NCBI GenBank assembly: GCA_017613595.1
Contig: JAGADM010000092.1
Location: 12,626-76,625 of the forward strand
Origin: Lachnospiraceae bacterium
Lineage (GTDB): Bacteria > Bacillota_A > Clostridia > Lachnospirales > Lachnospiraceae
Reading direction: 5' to 3'
Length of the DNA: 64,000 nucleotides
Part shown: in pieces, positions 35,822 to 44,656 of the stretch
Position numbering within the stretch: the stretch's first letter is position 1
How the letters are laid out: each line of letters opens with the position of its first letter
The notes under the pieces: generated by a model
What the model was told of the DNA's origin: nothing
Databases searched by the model: none
Seen by the model: only the letters and a program-made list of their open reading frames with translations
Program-made: the position numbers and the translations under genes

Positions 35822-37033
35822 TTAGCGGTCGCAGTAGATGGAAAGAATCTCCGCAGGGATATGCTCGCGGATGAAAGTGCTTTCCGCAGCATAGCGGCAG
35901 GCATCCGCAAGGTTATCCGGAAGCTTCTCGTAAGCGGCGAGCGAAGACTCATCCGCCGTGTAGAAGTTGATATCGGCTGCCGGCGGAAGCACGAGGTTAT
36001 TAAGACGACCGTCCAGGCAGGCGTAAATGATCAGGGCAAATGCGAGATAAGGGTTCGCGGAAGGATCCGGCGAACGAAGCTCCGCGCGGCGGAATTCGCC
36101 TTGTGCGGCGGGAATCCGGATCAGCTGCGAACGGTTCTCCATTGACCAGCTGATATATCCGGGCGCCTTACTGCGGCCCAGACGGCGGTAGGATTCATCC
36201 ATGGGATTCAGGAATACCGTCATCGGAATCATATATTTGAGAATACCGGCGAGCATCGGACATACTTCGGCTTCGCCGGATTTGTTTTTCAGGGAGAAAT
36301 TGATGTGGAAGCCGTTTCCGGGTTCCTGTTCGAGCGGCTTCGGGGAGAAATCGGCATACAGTCCGTTTCTCGAAGCTACGGTCTTAACGACACGGCGGAA
36401 CATCATGACATTGTCCGCAGCCTCCAGCGGATCCGAGTAGCGGATGTCGATCTCATTCTGGCCGGGGCCGACTTCGTGGTGGGAACTCTCGGGGGAGATT
36501 CCCATCTGCTCAAGAGTCAGGCATACTTCACGGCGGACGTTCTCACCGCGGTCGTCGGGAGCGACATCCATGTAGCCGGCGTTGTCCCAGGGGGTCTTCG
36601 TCGGGTTGCCGTTCTCATCGAGACGGAAGAGGTAGAATTCCTGCTCCGCGCCGAAGGAGAACTCATAACCCGCGGCTTTGGCGTCTTCGACAGCCTTCTT
36701 TAAGAGAGCGCGCGTGTCGCATTCAAACGGTGTTCCGTCGGGCCAGGTTATGGACGAAAACATCTGCATAACGCGGCCGTGCTCCGGTCTCCACGGAAGC
36801 GGAGTCAGCGTCTCCGGGTCCGGATGAAGGAACAGATCGCTTCTGGACTCGTCGCCGAAGCCCGCAATGGCGGAAGCATCTATGGCGATACCGTGCGTAA
36901 AGGCGCGCGGCAGTTCGTTCGGCATAATGGAGATGTTCTTCTGTCTGCCGAATGCGTCGCAGAACGCGAGGCGGACAAATTTCACATCTTCCTCCATTAC
37001 ATACTGAATGACCTCATCTTTTGAATACTTCAT
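35822..37033 (-). CDS. glnA: Glutamine synthetase, type I
   Basis: 403 residues from ATG 37033 behind AGGAGG. Catalyses glutamate + ammonia + ATP to glutamine. Motifs: GAEQEFYLF (metal ligands), GPGQNEIDI seen within 'HHEVGPGQNEID', 'NGFHINFSL', and 'NRSQLIRIPA' with 'RRAELRSPDPSANPYLAFA'. It is about 40 residues shorter than common type I enzymes, ending soon after the conserved C-terminal helix. No adenylylation Tyr region is apparent, typical of Firmicutes. Sixth in a seven-gene operon. A GC hairpin (37082-37102) lies just upstream. Confidence 0.95.
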   Translation of the reverse strand: MKYSKDEVIQYVMEEDVKFVRLAFCDAFGRQKNISIMPNELPRAFTHGIAIDASAIAGFGDESRSDLFLHPDPETLTPLPWRPEHGRVMQMFSSITWPDGTPFECDTRALLKKAVEDAKAAGYEFSFGAEQEFYLFRLDENGNPTKTPWDNAGYMDVAPDDRGENVRREVCLTLEQMGISPESSHHEVGPGQNEIDIRYSDPLEAADNVMMFRRVVKTVASRNGLYADFSPKPLEQEPGNGFHINFSLKNKSGEAEVCPMLAGILKYMIPMTVFLNPMDESYRRLGRSKAPGYISWSMENRSQLIRIPAAQGEFRRAELRSPDPSANPYLAFALIIYACLDGRLNNLVLPPAADINFYTADESSLAAYEKLPDNLADACRYAAESTFIREHIPAEILSIYCDR

Positions 37034-37081
37034 ATTTCCTCCTGACTGCGCCGAAAAGACGCCCCCTATAAAACCCCAAAG

Positions 37082-37102
37082 AGCGCGCAAAGATTGCGCG
37101 CT
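37082..37102 (-). promoter_or_regulatory. GC-rich hairpin upstream of glnA
   Basis: AGCGCGCAA and TTGCGCGCT form a perfect 9-bp stem with an AGA loop. On the minus strand CTTTGGGGTTTTATAG follows, a weak T-tract. It may partly terminate the transcript or act as a control hairpin before glnA. Confidence 0.55.
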
Positions 37103-37136
37103 TTGAGAATACCTGATAAATCACTTGTAAAAACGC

Positions 37137-37859
37137 TTAGTTCGCGACGTACATCTGACGGTACGGGTTGCGGCTGTCCGGCGTGACAACGGTGAAAGGA
37201 TCCTTTAAAAGTTCCTCCGCGTCGAGTCCGAAGCGTCCGCAGTAATCCGTAAGATACGGCCGAAGCTCGGCAAGGTCCGCTTCCTCAGCGGGACGAGCGG
37301 TTACCTGAGCGGGAAATGTGATATCCCCGCAGGACGAACGCAGGAACATCTTGCCGCCGTGCATTCCCGTGCAGGGGAAGTTGCCGACGATCCTGCGGTC
37401 CGAATCCGTGAGTCCGAGAACAACGATGATGCCGCCCGCCTGGTATTCCCCGAGGAAACTGCCGGCGCATCCGCCGATGATCATGACCGGAAACTTCTCG
37501 TGGAAAGCCTTCATATGGATACCTGCGCGGTATCCGGCATTTCCTTTCACATAGATCCGTCCGCCGCGCATCGCATAGCCCGCGGCATCTCCGATATCTC
37601 CGTGAACCTCAATGATTCCTTCGTTCATCGTATCGCCGACCGCATCCTGCGCATTGCCCTGAACGGTAATGTGCGAGCCGTTCAGATAGGCGCCGAGCGC
37701 GTTGCCCGGAACACCGGTGATGGTCACATCCTTGCCGGACATGCCGGAAGCGATGAAACGCTGGCCGAGACAGCCCTCCAACAGGCAGTCTCCCTGCACT
37801 CCGCGGATGCTTTCATTAAGCGCTTTATGATCAAGTCCCTGTGCGTATATCGTTGTCAT
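37137..37859 (-). CDS. Glutamate synthase GXGXG domain protein (GltB C-terminal part)
   Basis: 240 residues corresponding to the right-handed beta-helix at the C-terminus of GltB. Repeated Gly-rich turns such as GNAQDAVGDTMNEG, 'GDIGDAAGYAMRGGRIYVKGNAGYRAG' and GGxxGxFLGEYQAGG are diagnostic. In one-chain enzymes this helix positions the glutaminase and synthase domains. Here it is a separate protein, as in archaeal-type enzymes. It lies 2 bases after the FAD oxidoreductase gene in the operon. Confidence 0.93.
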   Translation of the reverse strand: MTTIYAQGLDHKALNESIRGVQGDCLLEGCLGQRFIASGMSGKDVTITGVPGNALGAYLNGSHITVQGNAQDAVGDTMNEGIIEVHGDIGDAAGYAMRGGRIYVKGNAGYRAGIHMKAFHEKFPVMIIGGCAGSFLGEYQAGGIIVVLGLTDSDRRIVGNFPCTGMHGGKMFLRSSCGDITFPAQVTARPAEEADLAELRPYLTDYCGRFGLDAEELLKDPFTVVTPDSRNPYRQMYVAN

Positions 37860-37861
37860 AG

Positions 37862-39094
37862 TTATACCACACCTCCAAACTTTTTTCTACGGGTTTCTAC
37901 GGAAAATGCAGCGGCCGTCGCGTGCTTCTTAAGAAGCTCAAGATCGATTCCGTCGAGCGGTGTCTGCTCGCGGATCAGTGAGGTATAGATACCTGCGCGC
38001 TCGTCGCATCCGATCAGAAGGAACCCCTTCAGGTGATTGTCTTTTACATACAGACGTTTGATGGAGTGATCGGTTTTCTCTTCGTAAAGGTCACCTTCGT
38101 AGGAGCCTGCCGTCATGGCGTGAAGCCCGAAGAAACCGATCGAGTTCATCGGCATGCCCTTCCGGAATTCTTCCGCACCTCCTGCCATGTTGATGCCGGC
38201 GGTATGGCCCTGCATGTAAGCGTTCGGGAAGATTGCGAGAACGCGGGTCTTTCCGATACTCAGGTCATAACCCTCCGCGCAGTCGCCTGCGGCGTAGATA
38301 TCCGGAATCGAAGCAGCCATACGGTCATCCACAAGAATGCCGCGGCCGGTCTCGCCGCCGATATCCTTCACGAGTCCGATGTTCGCGCGGACACCGACCG
38401 CAAGAACGAGAATGTCGAAAGGAACCTCCGCGCCGCTCTTCATGTGAGCGGTCTTACCGGTAAATTCGGCAACGCTGTCGGAAAGCAGAAAATGCATTCC
38501 GTTCGCCTCCAGATGAGACTGCATCAACGCGGCGCACTCGTTATCGAGAATGCTCGAAAGAACGCGGTCCGCAAGGTCGCAGACCGTAATGCTTCCGACA
38601 CGGGCGAGAAGTCCTTCGGCGCATTTCAAACCGATCAGTCCGGCACCGACGATCAGTACGCGGGCTTCCGGAAAGAGAGCCTTCTCAAGGGCAAGCGTAT
38701 CATCAAGCGTCAGGAACGAGAATTTCTCGGGAACGGTATCGAGTCCCGCCATGGGCGGAACGAAAGGCGAAGAACCCGCCGCAACGCAAAGCGCGTCGTA
38801 GGGGAGTACGGTCCCGTCATCAAGAGTGACGGTCTTCGCGTCCTTATCAATCGATGCCGCGCTGCGTCCGTACAGTACTTCGGCACCGTTCTTCTCATAA
38901 AAATCCGCGGGGCGGTAAGCCATCTTCGTCAGGTCCGTCTTGCCCTCCAGATAATAGGAGATGAGCGGACGGCAGTAAACTTCGTGCTTTTCGGCGGAAA
39001 CAACGGTGATGGGGCCTTCCGTGTCAACACTGCGGATGCCTTCGATGCATCCTGCCGCGGCAACGCCGTTTCCGATGATCACATAGCGTTTCAT
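37862..39094 (-). CDS. FAD-dependent pyridine nucleotide oxidoreductase
   Basis: 410 residues. Dinucleotide-binding motif GNGVAAAGC at the N-terminus, a second GAGLIGLKCAEGL in the middle for NAD(P)H, and GDCAEGYD for FAD near residue 270. The fold is that of rubredoxin reductases and the NasB/NirB N-terminus. In this operon it probably carries electrons from NAD(P)H to the glutamate synthase, taking the place of the usual GltD beta subunit. It overlaps the preceding Fe-S gene by 4 bases (ATGA). Confidence 0.92.
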   Translation of the reverse strand: MKRYVIIGNGVAAAGCIEGIRSVDTEGPITVVSAEKHEVYCRPLISYYLEGKTDLTKMAYRPADFYEKNGAEVLYGRSAASIDKDAKTVTLDDGTVLPYDALCVAAGSSPFVPPMAGLDTVPEKFSFLTLDDTLALEKALFPEARVLIVGAGLIGLKCAEGLLARVGSITVCDLADRVLSSILDNECAALMQSHLEANGMHFLLSDSVAEFTGKTAHMKSGAEVPFDILVLAVGVRANIGLVKDIGGETGRGILVDDRMAASIPDIYAAGDCAEGYDLSIGKTRVLAIFPNAYMQGHTAGINMAGGAEEFRKGMPMNSIGFFGLHAMTAGSYEGDLYEEKTDHSIKRLYVKDNHLKGFLLIGCDERAGIYTSLIREQTPLDGIDLELLKKHATAAAFSVETRRKKFGGVV

Positions 39095-39531
39095 AGGCTT
39101 TCACCTCGCTCTTCATAAACTATGGCGTGGTTCGGGCAGCCGGTCACGCAGGCAGGCTTTCCGTTGGTGTTCGAAAGACAGAGTTCGCATTTCTGCATCG
39201 GGCTTCCTTCCACCGGCGTAAGCGCTCCGTAGGGGCACACGAGAACACAGGTGAAACAGGAGACACACCGCTCGCGGCGGATCTTTACGACACCGTCTTC
39301 CCGGTAAATGGCACCCGCGATGCAGCTCTTCATGCACATGGGATCGGTGCAGTGGCGGCACGATACGGCAAATGTGATGGCGTCTCCTTCCTCCACATGA
39401 ATGCGGGGCTGGATCTTCTTGCCCATCAGGGCGCTTGCCATACTGACGCCGCCCATGTTGGCGTATGCGCAGTTATATTCGCACAGGTGGCAGCCGAGAC
39501 ACCATTCTTCGTTGACATAAACTCGTTTCAT
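39091..39531 (-). CDS. 4Fe-4S electron transfer protein (HycB/DmsB-like)
   Basis: 146 residues from ATG 39531 (GGAGAG upstream). Four Cys clusters occur: CLGCHLCEYNC, CRHCTDPMCMKSC, CVSCFTCVLVC, and CELCLSN..CVTGC, consistent with up to four 4Fe-4S centres of the DmsB/HycB kind. It is placed between the synthase and oxidoreductase genes, so it probably relays electrons between them. Confidence 0.9.
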   Translation of the reverse strand: MKRVYVNEEWCLGCHLCEYNCAYANMGGVSMASALMGKKIQPRIHVEEGDAITFAVSCRHCTDPMCMKSCIAGAIYREDGVVKIRRERCVSCFTCVLVCPYGALTPVEGSPMQKCELCLSNTNGKPACVTGCPNHAIVYEERGESL

Positions 39532-39535
39532 AGGC

Positions 39536-41041
39536 TTACTCTCCTGCGTGGGAGATTCCGAGAATCTCCAGTTCTTTCTCATTCAGACCGACGCCGCGGA
39601 GCATCAGGCGGTTGCCTCGAAGAGCCTCGACGGAGTTGATTCCCATGCCGCCCATGAGCTCTTTGATCTCGTGCTTCCATGCGGTCATCAGGTTGATGAG
39701 CCGCTCGCTTCCGAGGTCGGGATTGAGACGTTTTACAAGGTCCGGACGCTGGGTCGCGATACCCCAGTTACATTTGCCGCTCTGGCAGGTACGGCACAGA
39801 TGACAGCCGAGTGCAAGAAGGGCAGCGGTTGCGATGTAGCAGGCGTCCGCGCCGAGCGCGATGGCCTTGACAACATCGGAGGCGCTCCGGATCGAACCGC
39901 CGACAACGAGTGATACGTCGTTACGGATGCCTTCATCGCGGAGACGCTGGTCAACGGCCGCGAGCGCGAGCTCGATCGGGATACCTACGTTATCACGGAT
40001 TCTGGTGGGAGCCGCTCCGGTACCTCCGCGGAAACCGTCGATCGCGATGATGTCCGCACCGCTTCGGGCGATACCGCTTGCGATGGCCGCGATGTTATGA
40101 ACTGCCGCGACCTTTACGATAACGGGTTTCCGGTAGCCGGTCGCTTCCTTTAAGGAATAAACAAGCTGTCTTAAATCTTCAATGGAATAAATGTCATGGT
40201 GCGGTGCCGGAGAGATGGCATCCGAACCCTCGGGGATCATACGGGTACGGGATACGTCGCCGACGATCTTCGCGCCGGGCAGGTGACCGCCGATACCGGG
40301 CTTCGCGCCCTGGCCCATCTTGATCTCAATAGCCGCTCCGGCTTCGAGGTACTGCTCATGTACGCCGAAACGTCCGCTCGCAACCTGCACGACCGTGTTC
40401 GGTCCGTAGCAGTAGAAGTCTTCGTGCAGACCGCCTTCACCGGTATTATAGAGGATGCCGAGCTCCGTAGCCGCGCGTGCGAGCGACGCGTGCGCGTTAT
40501 AACTAATGGAACCGTAGCTCATTGCCGAGAACATTACCGGCATGGAAAGAGTCACATGCGGCGGAAGTTCGCAGATGAGCTTGCCGTTCCCGTCACGCTG
40601 CATGGTCTTCGGACGTTTGCCGAGCGTTACCTGTGTCTCCATCGGTTCGCGCAGCGGGTCGATCGGAGGGTTGGTAACCTGGGAAGCGTTGATCAGAATC
40701 TTGTCCCAGTAAACCGGAAGAGGTTTCGGGTTACCCATGGAGGAGAGCAGCACGCCGCCGCTTCCCGCCTGTTTGTAGATTTCACGGATCGTATTATTCT
40801 GCCAGTTCGCATTTTCCCTGAGCTGACAGTCACTCTTGACGATCTTCAAAGCACGGGTCGGGCAGAGCGATACGCAGCGCTGGCAGTTGACGCATTTACT
40901 TTCGTCACTGATCATCCGGCCGGTTTCGGGGTTGATCGTATGTACTTCATTGGCGCACTGCCGTTCACATACGCGGCAGGCGATGCAGCGGTCCGGGTTC
41001 CGCACTACTTCAAATTCCGGATAGATAAAATCGATGCCCAT
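39536..41041 (-). CDS. Glutamate synthase FMN/synthase domain with ferredoxin module
   Basis: 501 residues. An N-terminal ferredoxin module (CIACRVCERQC and CVNCQRCVSLC) precedes the GltB FMN-binding synthase domain: 'MSYGSISYNAHASLARAATELG', 'NTGEGGLHED', 'MGQGAKPGIGGHLPG', 'SPAPHHDIYSIEDL', 'GADIIAIDGFRGGTGAAPT' and a Cys-containing CHLCRTCQSGKCNWG that would bind the 3Fe-4S cluster. It uses ammonia channelled from the amidotransferase to convert 2-oxoglutarate to glutamate. Its ATG overlaps the stop of the upstream amidotransferase gene. Confidence 0.95.
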   Translation of the reverse strand: MGIDFIYPEFEVVRNPDRCIACRVCERQCANEVHTINPETGRMISDESKCVNCQRCVSLCPTRALKIVKSDCQLRENANWQNNTIREIYKQAGSGGVLLSSMGNPKPLPVYWDKILINASQVTNPPIDPLREPMETQVTLGKRPKTMQRDGNGKLICELPPHVTLSMPVMFSAMSYGSISYNAHASLARAATELGILYNTGEGGLHEDFYCYGPNTVVQVASGRFGVHEQYLEAGAAIEIKMGQGAKPGIGGHLPGAKIVGDVSRTRMIPEGSDAISPAPHHDIYSIEDLRQLVYSLKEATGYRKPVIVKVAAVHNIAAIASGIARSGADIIAIDGFRGGTGAAPTRIRDNVGIPIELALAAVDQRLRDEGIRNDVSLVVGGSIRSASDVVKAIALGADACYIATAALLALGCHLCRTCQSGKCNWGIATQRPDLVKRLNPDLGSERLINLMTAWKHEIKELMGGMGINSVEALRGNRLMLRGVGLNEKELEILGISHAGE

Positions 41042-42135
41042 CAGTATGCTCCTTCCTTTACGCGAACGATTACCGGTTCCCCGCCGGCAGGCGCCCAGAT
41101 CTTCGTTACATCGGGCTCCATCACGCGTATCGCGGCTTCCTCGCTTGCGATATAGACTTTGTCGTCTTTCTCGCCGACCACCATCGACCTTAGCTTCAGC
41201 CGGTCGTTGAGGGCCATCAGGCCGCCGTCAAATCCGAGGACGATCGAGAACGGTCCGGTAACCAGGAGGCTCGGGAACACGTTCCGCAGGAACTCTAATT
41301 TCTTCTTCTCGTATTCGTCGGTCTTCGATTCGATCGTGCTCCAGAACGGGGCCGCGATAACATTGGCCGCTTCGGTAAGCGTCAGGCCCTGAACGCGAAG
41401 GAGATAATCTAAAATATAAGTGATAACCTCGGTATCGGTCTGGAGGTTGCATTTGTATCCGAACATCTCAATGAACCGGCGGTTCGCGTCGTACGAGGAA
41501 ATCTCGCCGTTATGGACAACCGAATAATCGAGGAGCGTGAACGGATGCGCGCCGCCCCACCAGCCGGGGGTGTTGGTCGGATAACGTCCGTGCGCGGTCC
41601 AGCAGTAGCCTTCGTACTCATCGAGGCGATAGAAACGTCCGACATCCTCCGGGAAGCCGACAGCCTTGAAGGTTCCCATGTTCTTGCCGCTTGAGAAGAC
41701 GTAGGCGCCTTCCATTTCCGTATTGATCTTCATAACGGTGCGCGCCACGAATTCCTTTTCGTCAAGCTGCAGATCCGCGAGCACCGACTTGAGAGGAGTT
41801 ACGAAATAACGCCAGATGATCGGTTCATCCGTAATCTCGGGAATCTTCCGGGTAGGAATCAGCTCGCCTTTCACAACCTCGAAATGTTCCTTAAGAAAAG
41901 CCTCGCAGGCCTTTCTCGTATCACGGCAGTCAAAAAACAGGTGAAACGCATAATAATCTTTATACTGCGGATAAATCCCGTAGCCGGCAAATCCGCCGCC
42001 GAGACCGTTGCTGCGGTCATGCATCGGCTTCATTGAATCAATGATCGCCTGGCCGCTCATCTTCTTTCCTTCCTTCGAAATCACTGCTGCGATGGCGCAA
42101 CCGGAGGGGATGCGCACCTGACCTTCCTGTTTCAT
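41041..42135 (-). CDS. Glutamate synthase class II glutamine amidotransferase subunit
   Basis: 364 residues from ATG 42135 (AAAGGAA upstream). The glutaminase domain is of class II: 'IPSGCAIAAV' contains the likely catalytic Cys13, so a 12-residue propeptide must be removed to expose it, as known for GltB and PurF. 'GRYPTNTP', 'HNGEISSYDANRR' and 'LQTDTEVITY' are other hallmarks. This separate chain equals the N-terminal domain of classical GltB. First gene of the operon, preceded by a promoter and attenuator-like hairpin. Confidence 0.94.
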   Translation of the reverse strand: MKQEGQVRIPSGCAIAAVISKEGKKMSGQAIIDSMKPMHDRSNGLGGGFAGYGIYPQYKDYYAFHLFFDCRDTRKACEAFLKEHFEVVKGELIPTRKIPEITDEPIIWRYFVTPLKSVLADLQLDEKEFVARTVMKINTEMEGAYVFSSGKNMGTFKAVGFPEDVGRFYRLDEYEGYCWTAHGRYPTNTPGWWGGAHPFTLLDYSVVHNGEISSYDANRRFIEMFGYKCNLQTDTEVITYILDYLLRVQGLTLTEAANVIAAPFWSTIESKTDEYEKKKLEFLRNVFPSLLVTGPFSIVLGFDGGLMALNDRLKLRSMVVGEKDDKVYIASEEAAIRVMEPDVTKIWAPAGGEPVIVRVKEGAY

Positions 42136-42231
42136 GGATTCGGTTCCTTTCTTCTTCTTTCGATATGCGGCTGCCGCATGGCCGAAGCCGCTTCCGCTTT
42201 CTGCTTGCGCTAAGCTTGGATCTGTGTGAAA

Positions 42232-42292
42232 CAAAAAGAAAAGGCGCTCATCGATACACAGACATTTTGCCTGTCCATCAATGAACGCCTTT
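42232..42292 (-). terminator. Attenuator-like terminator in the glutamate synthase leader
   Basis: On the minus strand AAAGGCG pairs with CGCCTTT, and GTTCATTGAT-type pairing with ATCGATGAG extends the stem, followed by TTTTCTTTTT. It begins about 15 bases after the -10 box and about 100 bases before the gene, so it sits inside the leader. Confidence 0.8.
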
Positions 42293-42306
42293 GCTCATTT
42301 GCCCGA

Positions 42307-42335
42307 ATTATACGCCCGTCCATTTCATATGTCAA
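42307..42335 (-). promoter_or_regulatory. Consensus promoter of the glutamate synthase/glnA operon
   Basis: On the minus strand TTGACA (42335-42330), 17 bases, TATAAT (42312-42307): a perfect sigma-A promoter. Confidence 0.93.
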
Positions 42336-42384
42336 GAGTTTTTTTCGCCGCGTTAAAGTGCGAAAAATTTTTTGAAATTGGGGG

Positions 42385-42413
42385 TTGACAACCCGAAAAG
42401 GCGGGTATATAAT
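42385..42413 (+). promoter_or_regulatory. Consensus promoter of glnN/amt
   Basis: TTGACA (42385-42390), 17 bases, TATAAT (42408-42413), also perfect. It points away from the glutamate synthase promoter. Confidence 0.93.
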
Positions 42414-42429
42414 TCGGCACATAAAGGCA

Positions 42430-42469
42430 AAGGCGTCTTTGAGTGGCAACACTCAGAGGCGCTTTTTTT
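42430..42469 (+). terminator. Attenuator-like terminator in the glnN leader
   Basis: A 15-bp stem with some G-T pairs (42430-42444 with 42451-42465) encloses the loop GGCAAC and runs into TTTTTTT. It begins 16 bases after the -10 and ends 26 bases before the glnN start, so transcripts must pass it to express glnN. Confidence 0.85.
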
Positions 42470-42494
42470 ATTCCCAAATGAGAGGAGAACCAAC

Positions 42495-44591
42495 ATGAAG
42501 ACAGTATCGGATTATTTCGGAACTAATGTATTTGACGACAGAGTGATGCGTGCCAATCTTTCGGCCGATGTGTATCGCTCGCTTCGTAAAACGATAGACG
42601 AGGGTAAGGAACTCGATATCAGCGTAGCCAATGCGGTCGCTGAGGCTATGAAGAACTGGGCAGTGGAAAAGGGAGCGACGCATTTTACGCATTGGTTCCA
42701 GCCGCTGACCGGAATTACCGCCGAGAAGCACGACAGCTTCATCAGCCCGGCTCCGGACGGAAGCGTGATCATGGAGTTCTCCGGCAAGGAGCTCATCAAA
42801 GGTGAGCCGGACGCGTCCTCGTTCCCGAGCGGCGGCCTCCGCGCAACCTTCGAGGCGAGAGGATATACCGCATGGGATCCTACCTCGTACGCGTTCATTA
42901 AAGGAAAGACGCTCTGCATTCCGACCGCGTTCTGTTCCTACGGCGGACCGGCCCTTGATAAAAAGACTCCTTTGCTTCGTTCGATGGAGGTGCTCAGCAA
43001 AGAAGCTCTCCGCATCCTGAAGCTGTTCGGAAACAAGACCGCGAAACGCGTTGTTTCCTCGGTAGGACCGGAGCAGGAATACTTCCTTGTTACGAAAGAA
43101 ATGTTTGACAAGCGTCCCGACCTCTGCTTCACCGGCCGTACCCTTTTCGGTGCGAAGCCTCCGAAGGGACAGGAGATGGACGATCATTACTTCGGCGTTA
43201 TCAAGCCGAGAGTTGCGGCATTCATGGAAGAGCTGAATGAAGAACTCTGGAAGCTCGGCATCCTCGCAAAGACGGAGCACAACGAAGTAGCTCCCGCACA
43301 GCACGAGCTGGCGCCGATCTACTCGACCACGAACATCGCAACCGACCACAACCAGCTGACGATGGAAATCATGCAGAAGGTTGCCGCAAAGCACGGCCTT
43401 GTATGTCTCCTTCATGAGAAGCCTTTCGCAGGCGTGAACGGCTCCGGTAAGCATAACAACTGGTCCATCGCCACCGACCGCGGACAGAACCTTCTTTCCC
43501 CGGGCGAGACTCCTTACGAAAATGCACAGTTCCTGTTGTTCCTGTGCGCGGTAATCAAGGCTGTTGACGATTATCAGGATCTGCTTCGTATCTCGGTTGC
43601 CACCGCAGGCAACGACCACCGTCTCGGCGCCAATGAGGCACCTCCGGCTGTTATCTCCATCTTCCTCGGCGATGAGCTGAATGCCGTTATGGAAGCTATT
43701 GAGAGCGGCAAGCCTTATGCGGGCGCAGAGAAGACGCAGATGAAACTCGGCGTTGACGTACTTCCGAAGTTCAACCGCGACACGACCGACCGTAACCGTA
43801 CTTCACCGTTCGCATTTACCGGCAACAAATTCGAGTTCCGTATGCTCGGCTCCTCGAACAGCATTGCCTGCGCGAACATCATGCTGAATGCGGCCGTTGC
43901 GGAAAGCCTCAGAATCTACGCAGACCGCCTCGAGAAGGCCGAAGATTTCGAGACAACGCTTCATGAGATGATTCAGAAGACGTTCCATGATCATAAACGC
44001 ATCATCTTCAACGGTAACGGTTATGACGATTCCTGGATTAAGGAAGCAACCGAGAAGAGGGGCCTTCTCAACTACCGTACTACCGCGGACTGCATGCCGC
44101 ATCTGTTAGATGAGAAGAACGTTAAGATGCTTACCGGACTCGGCGTATTCAGTGATGAAGAGCTTCGTTCCCGCTGCGATATCATGCTTGAGAACTACTG
44201 CAAGAGCGTAGTGATCGAGGCAAATACGATGGTGGACATGGCAAGAACACTGATTGCTCCCGCTGTGGAAGCATATACCTGCGACGTAGCGAAGGCAGCT
44301 GCCGCCAAGAAGGCGGTTGTTCCGGGACTCGGATGCAGTTACGAAACCGAACTGGTTAAGAAACTGTCAAGCCTGACGGATTCCATCAGCGCACATACCG
44401 ATGAACTTGCGGAAGCAATCCTTAAGGTTGCCGGCGCAGGCGACATCATTGAAGAGTCGGCTCTCGTAAGAGACATTCTCCTGCCTAAGATGAGCGAACT
44501 TCGTATCCCCTGTGATCAGGCGGAAGTGCTGACGGCACGCAGCTACTGGCCGTTCCCGACCTACGGCGAGCTTCTGTTCGGCGTAAAATAA
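42495..44591 (+). CDS. glnN: Glutamine synthetase, type III
   Basis: 698 residues, the typical GSIII length (about 700), from ATG 42495 behind AGAGGAGAA. The GSIII N-terminus ([12 protein letters not shown]), '[37 protein letters not shown]', 'GPEQEYFLV' and '[18 protein letters not shown]' are characteristic. '[20 protein letters not shown]' follows. It forms large dodecamers in other bacteria. A second glutamine synthetase gene lies on the other side of the divergent promoter; the two may serve different nitrogen conditions. Confidence 0.97.
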   Translation: MKTVSDYFGTNVFDDRVMRANLSADVYRSLRKTIDEGKELDISVANAVAEAMKNWAVEKGATHFTHWFQPLTGITAEKHDSFISPAPDGSVIMEFSGKELIKGEPDASSFPSGGLRATFEARGYTAWDPTSYAFIKGKTLCIPTAFCSYGGPALDKKTPLLRSMEVLSKEALRILKLFGNKTAKRVVSSVGPEQEYFLVTKEMFDKRPDLCFTGRTLFGAKPPKGQEMDDHYFGVIKPRVAAFMEELNEELWKLGILAKTEHNEVAPAQHELAPIYSTTNIATDHNQLTMEIMQKVAAKHGLVCLLHEKPFAGVNGSGKHNNWSIATDRGQNLLSPGETPYENAQFLLFLCAVIKAVDDYQDLLRISVATAGNDHRLGANEAPPAVISIFLGDELNAVMEAIESGKPYAGAEKTQMKLGVDVLPKFNRDTTDRNRTSPFAFTGNKFEFRMLGSSNSIACANIMLNAAVAESLRIYADRLEKAEDFETTLHEMIQKTFHDHKRIIFNGNGYDDSWIKEATEKRGLLNYRTTADCMPHLLDEKNVKMLTGLGVFSDEELRSRCDIMLENYCKSVVIEANTMVDMARTLIAPAVEAYTCDVAKAAAAKKAVVPGLGCSYETELVKKLSSLTDSISAHTDELAEAILKVAGAGDIIEESALVRDILLPKMSELRIPCDQAEVLTARSYWPFPTYGELLFGVK

Positions 44592-44656
44592 GAAGGTTAT
44601 ATTGGCGGGGTTTACAAATTGGGAAACCAAAATAACCGAAGAAGGAAGTGACCACT

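Noticed and set aside
42430..42469. Canonical ANTAR two-hairpin target in the glnN leader
   Set aside because: The visible loop is GGCAAC, which lacks A at position 1 and G at position 4, and there is no room for the first hairpin upstream. Described as an attenuator without naming the ligand.
42468..43619. 383-residue minus-strand frame over glnN
   Set aside because: Antisense to GSIII; residue composition and lack of start signal indicate a shadow.
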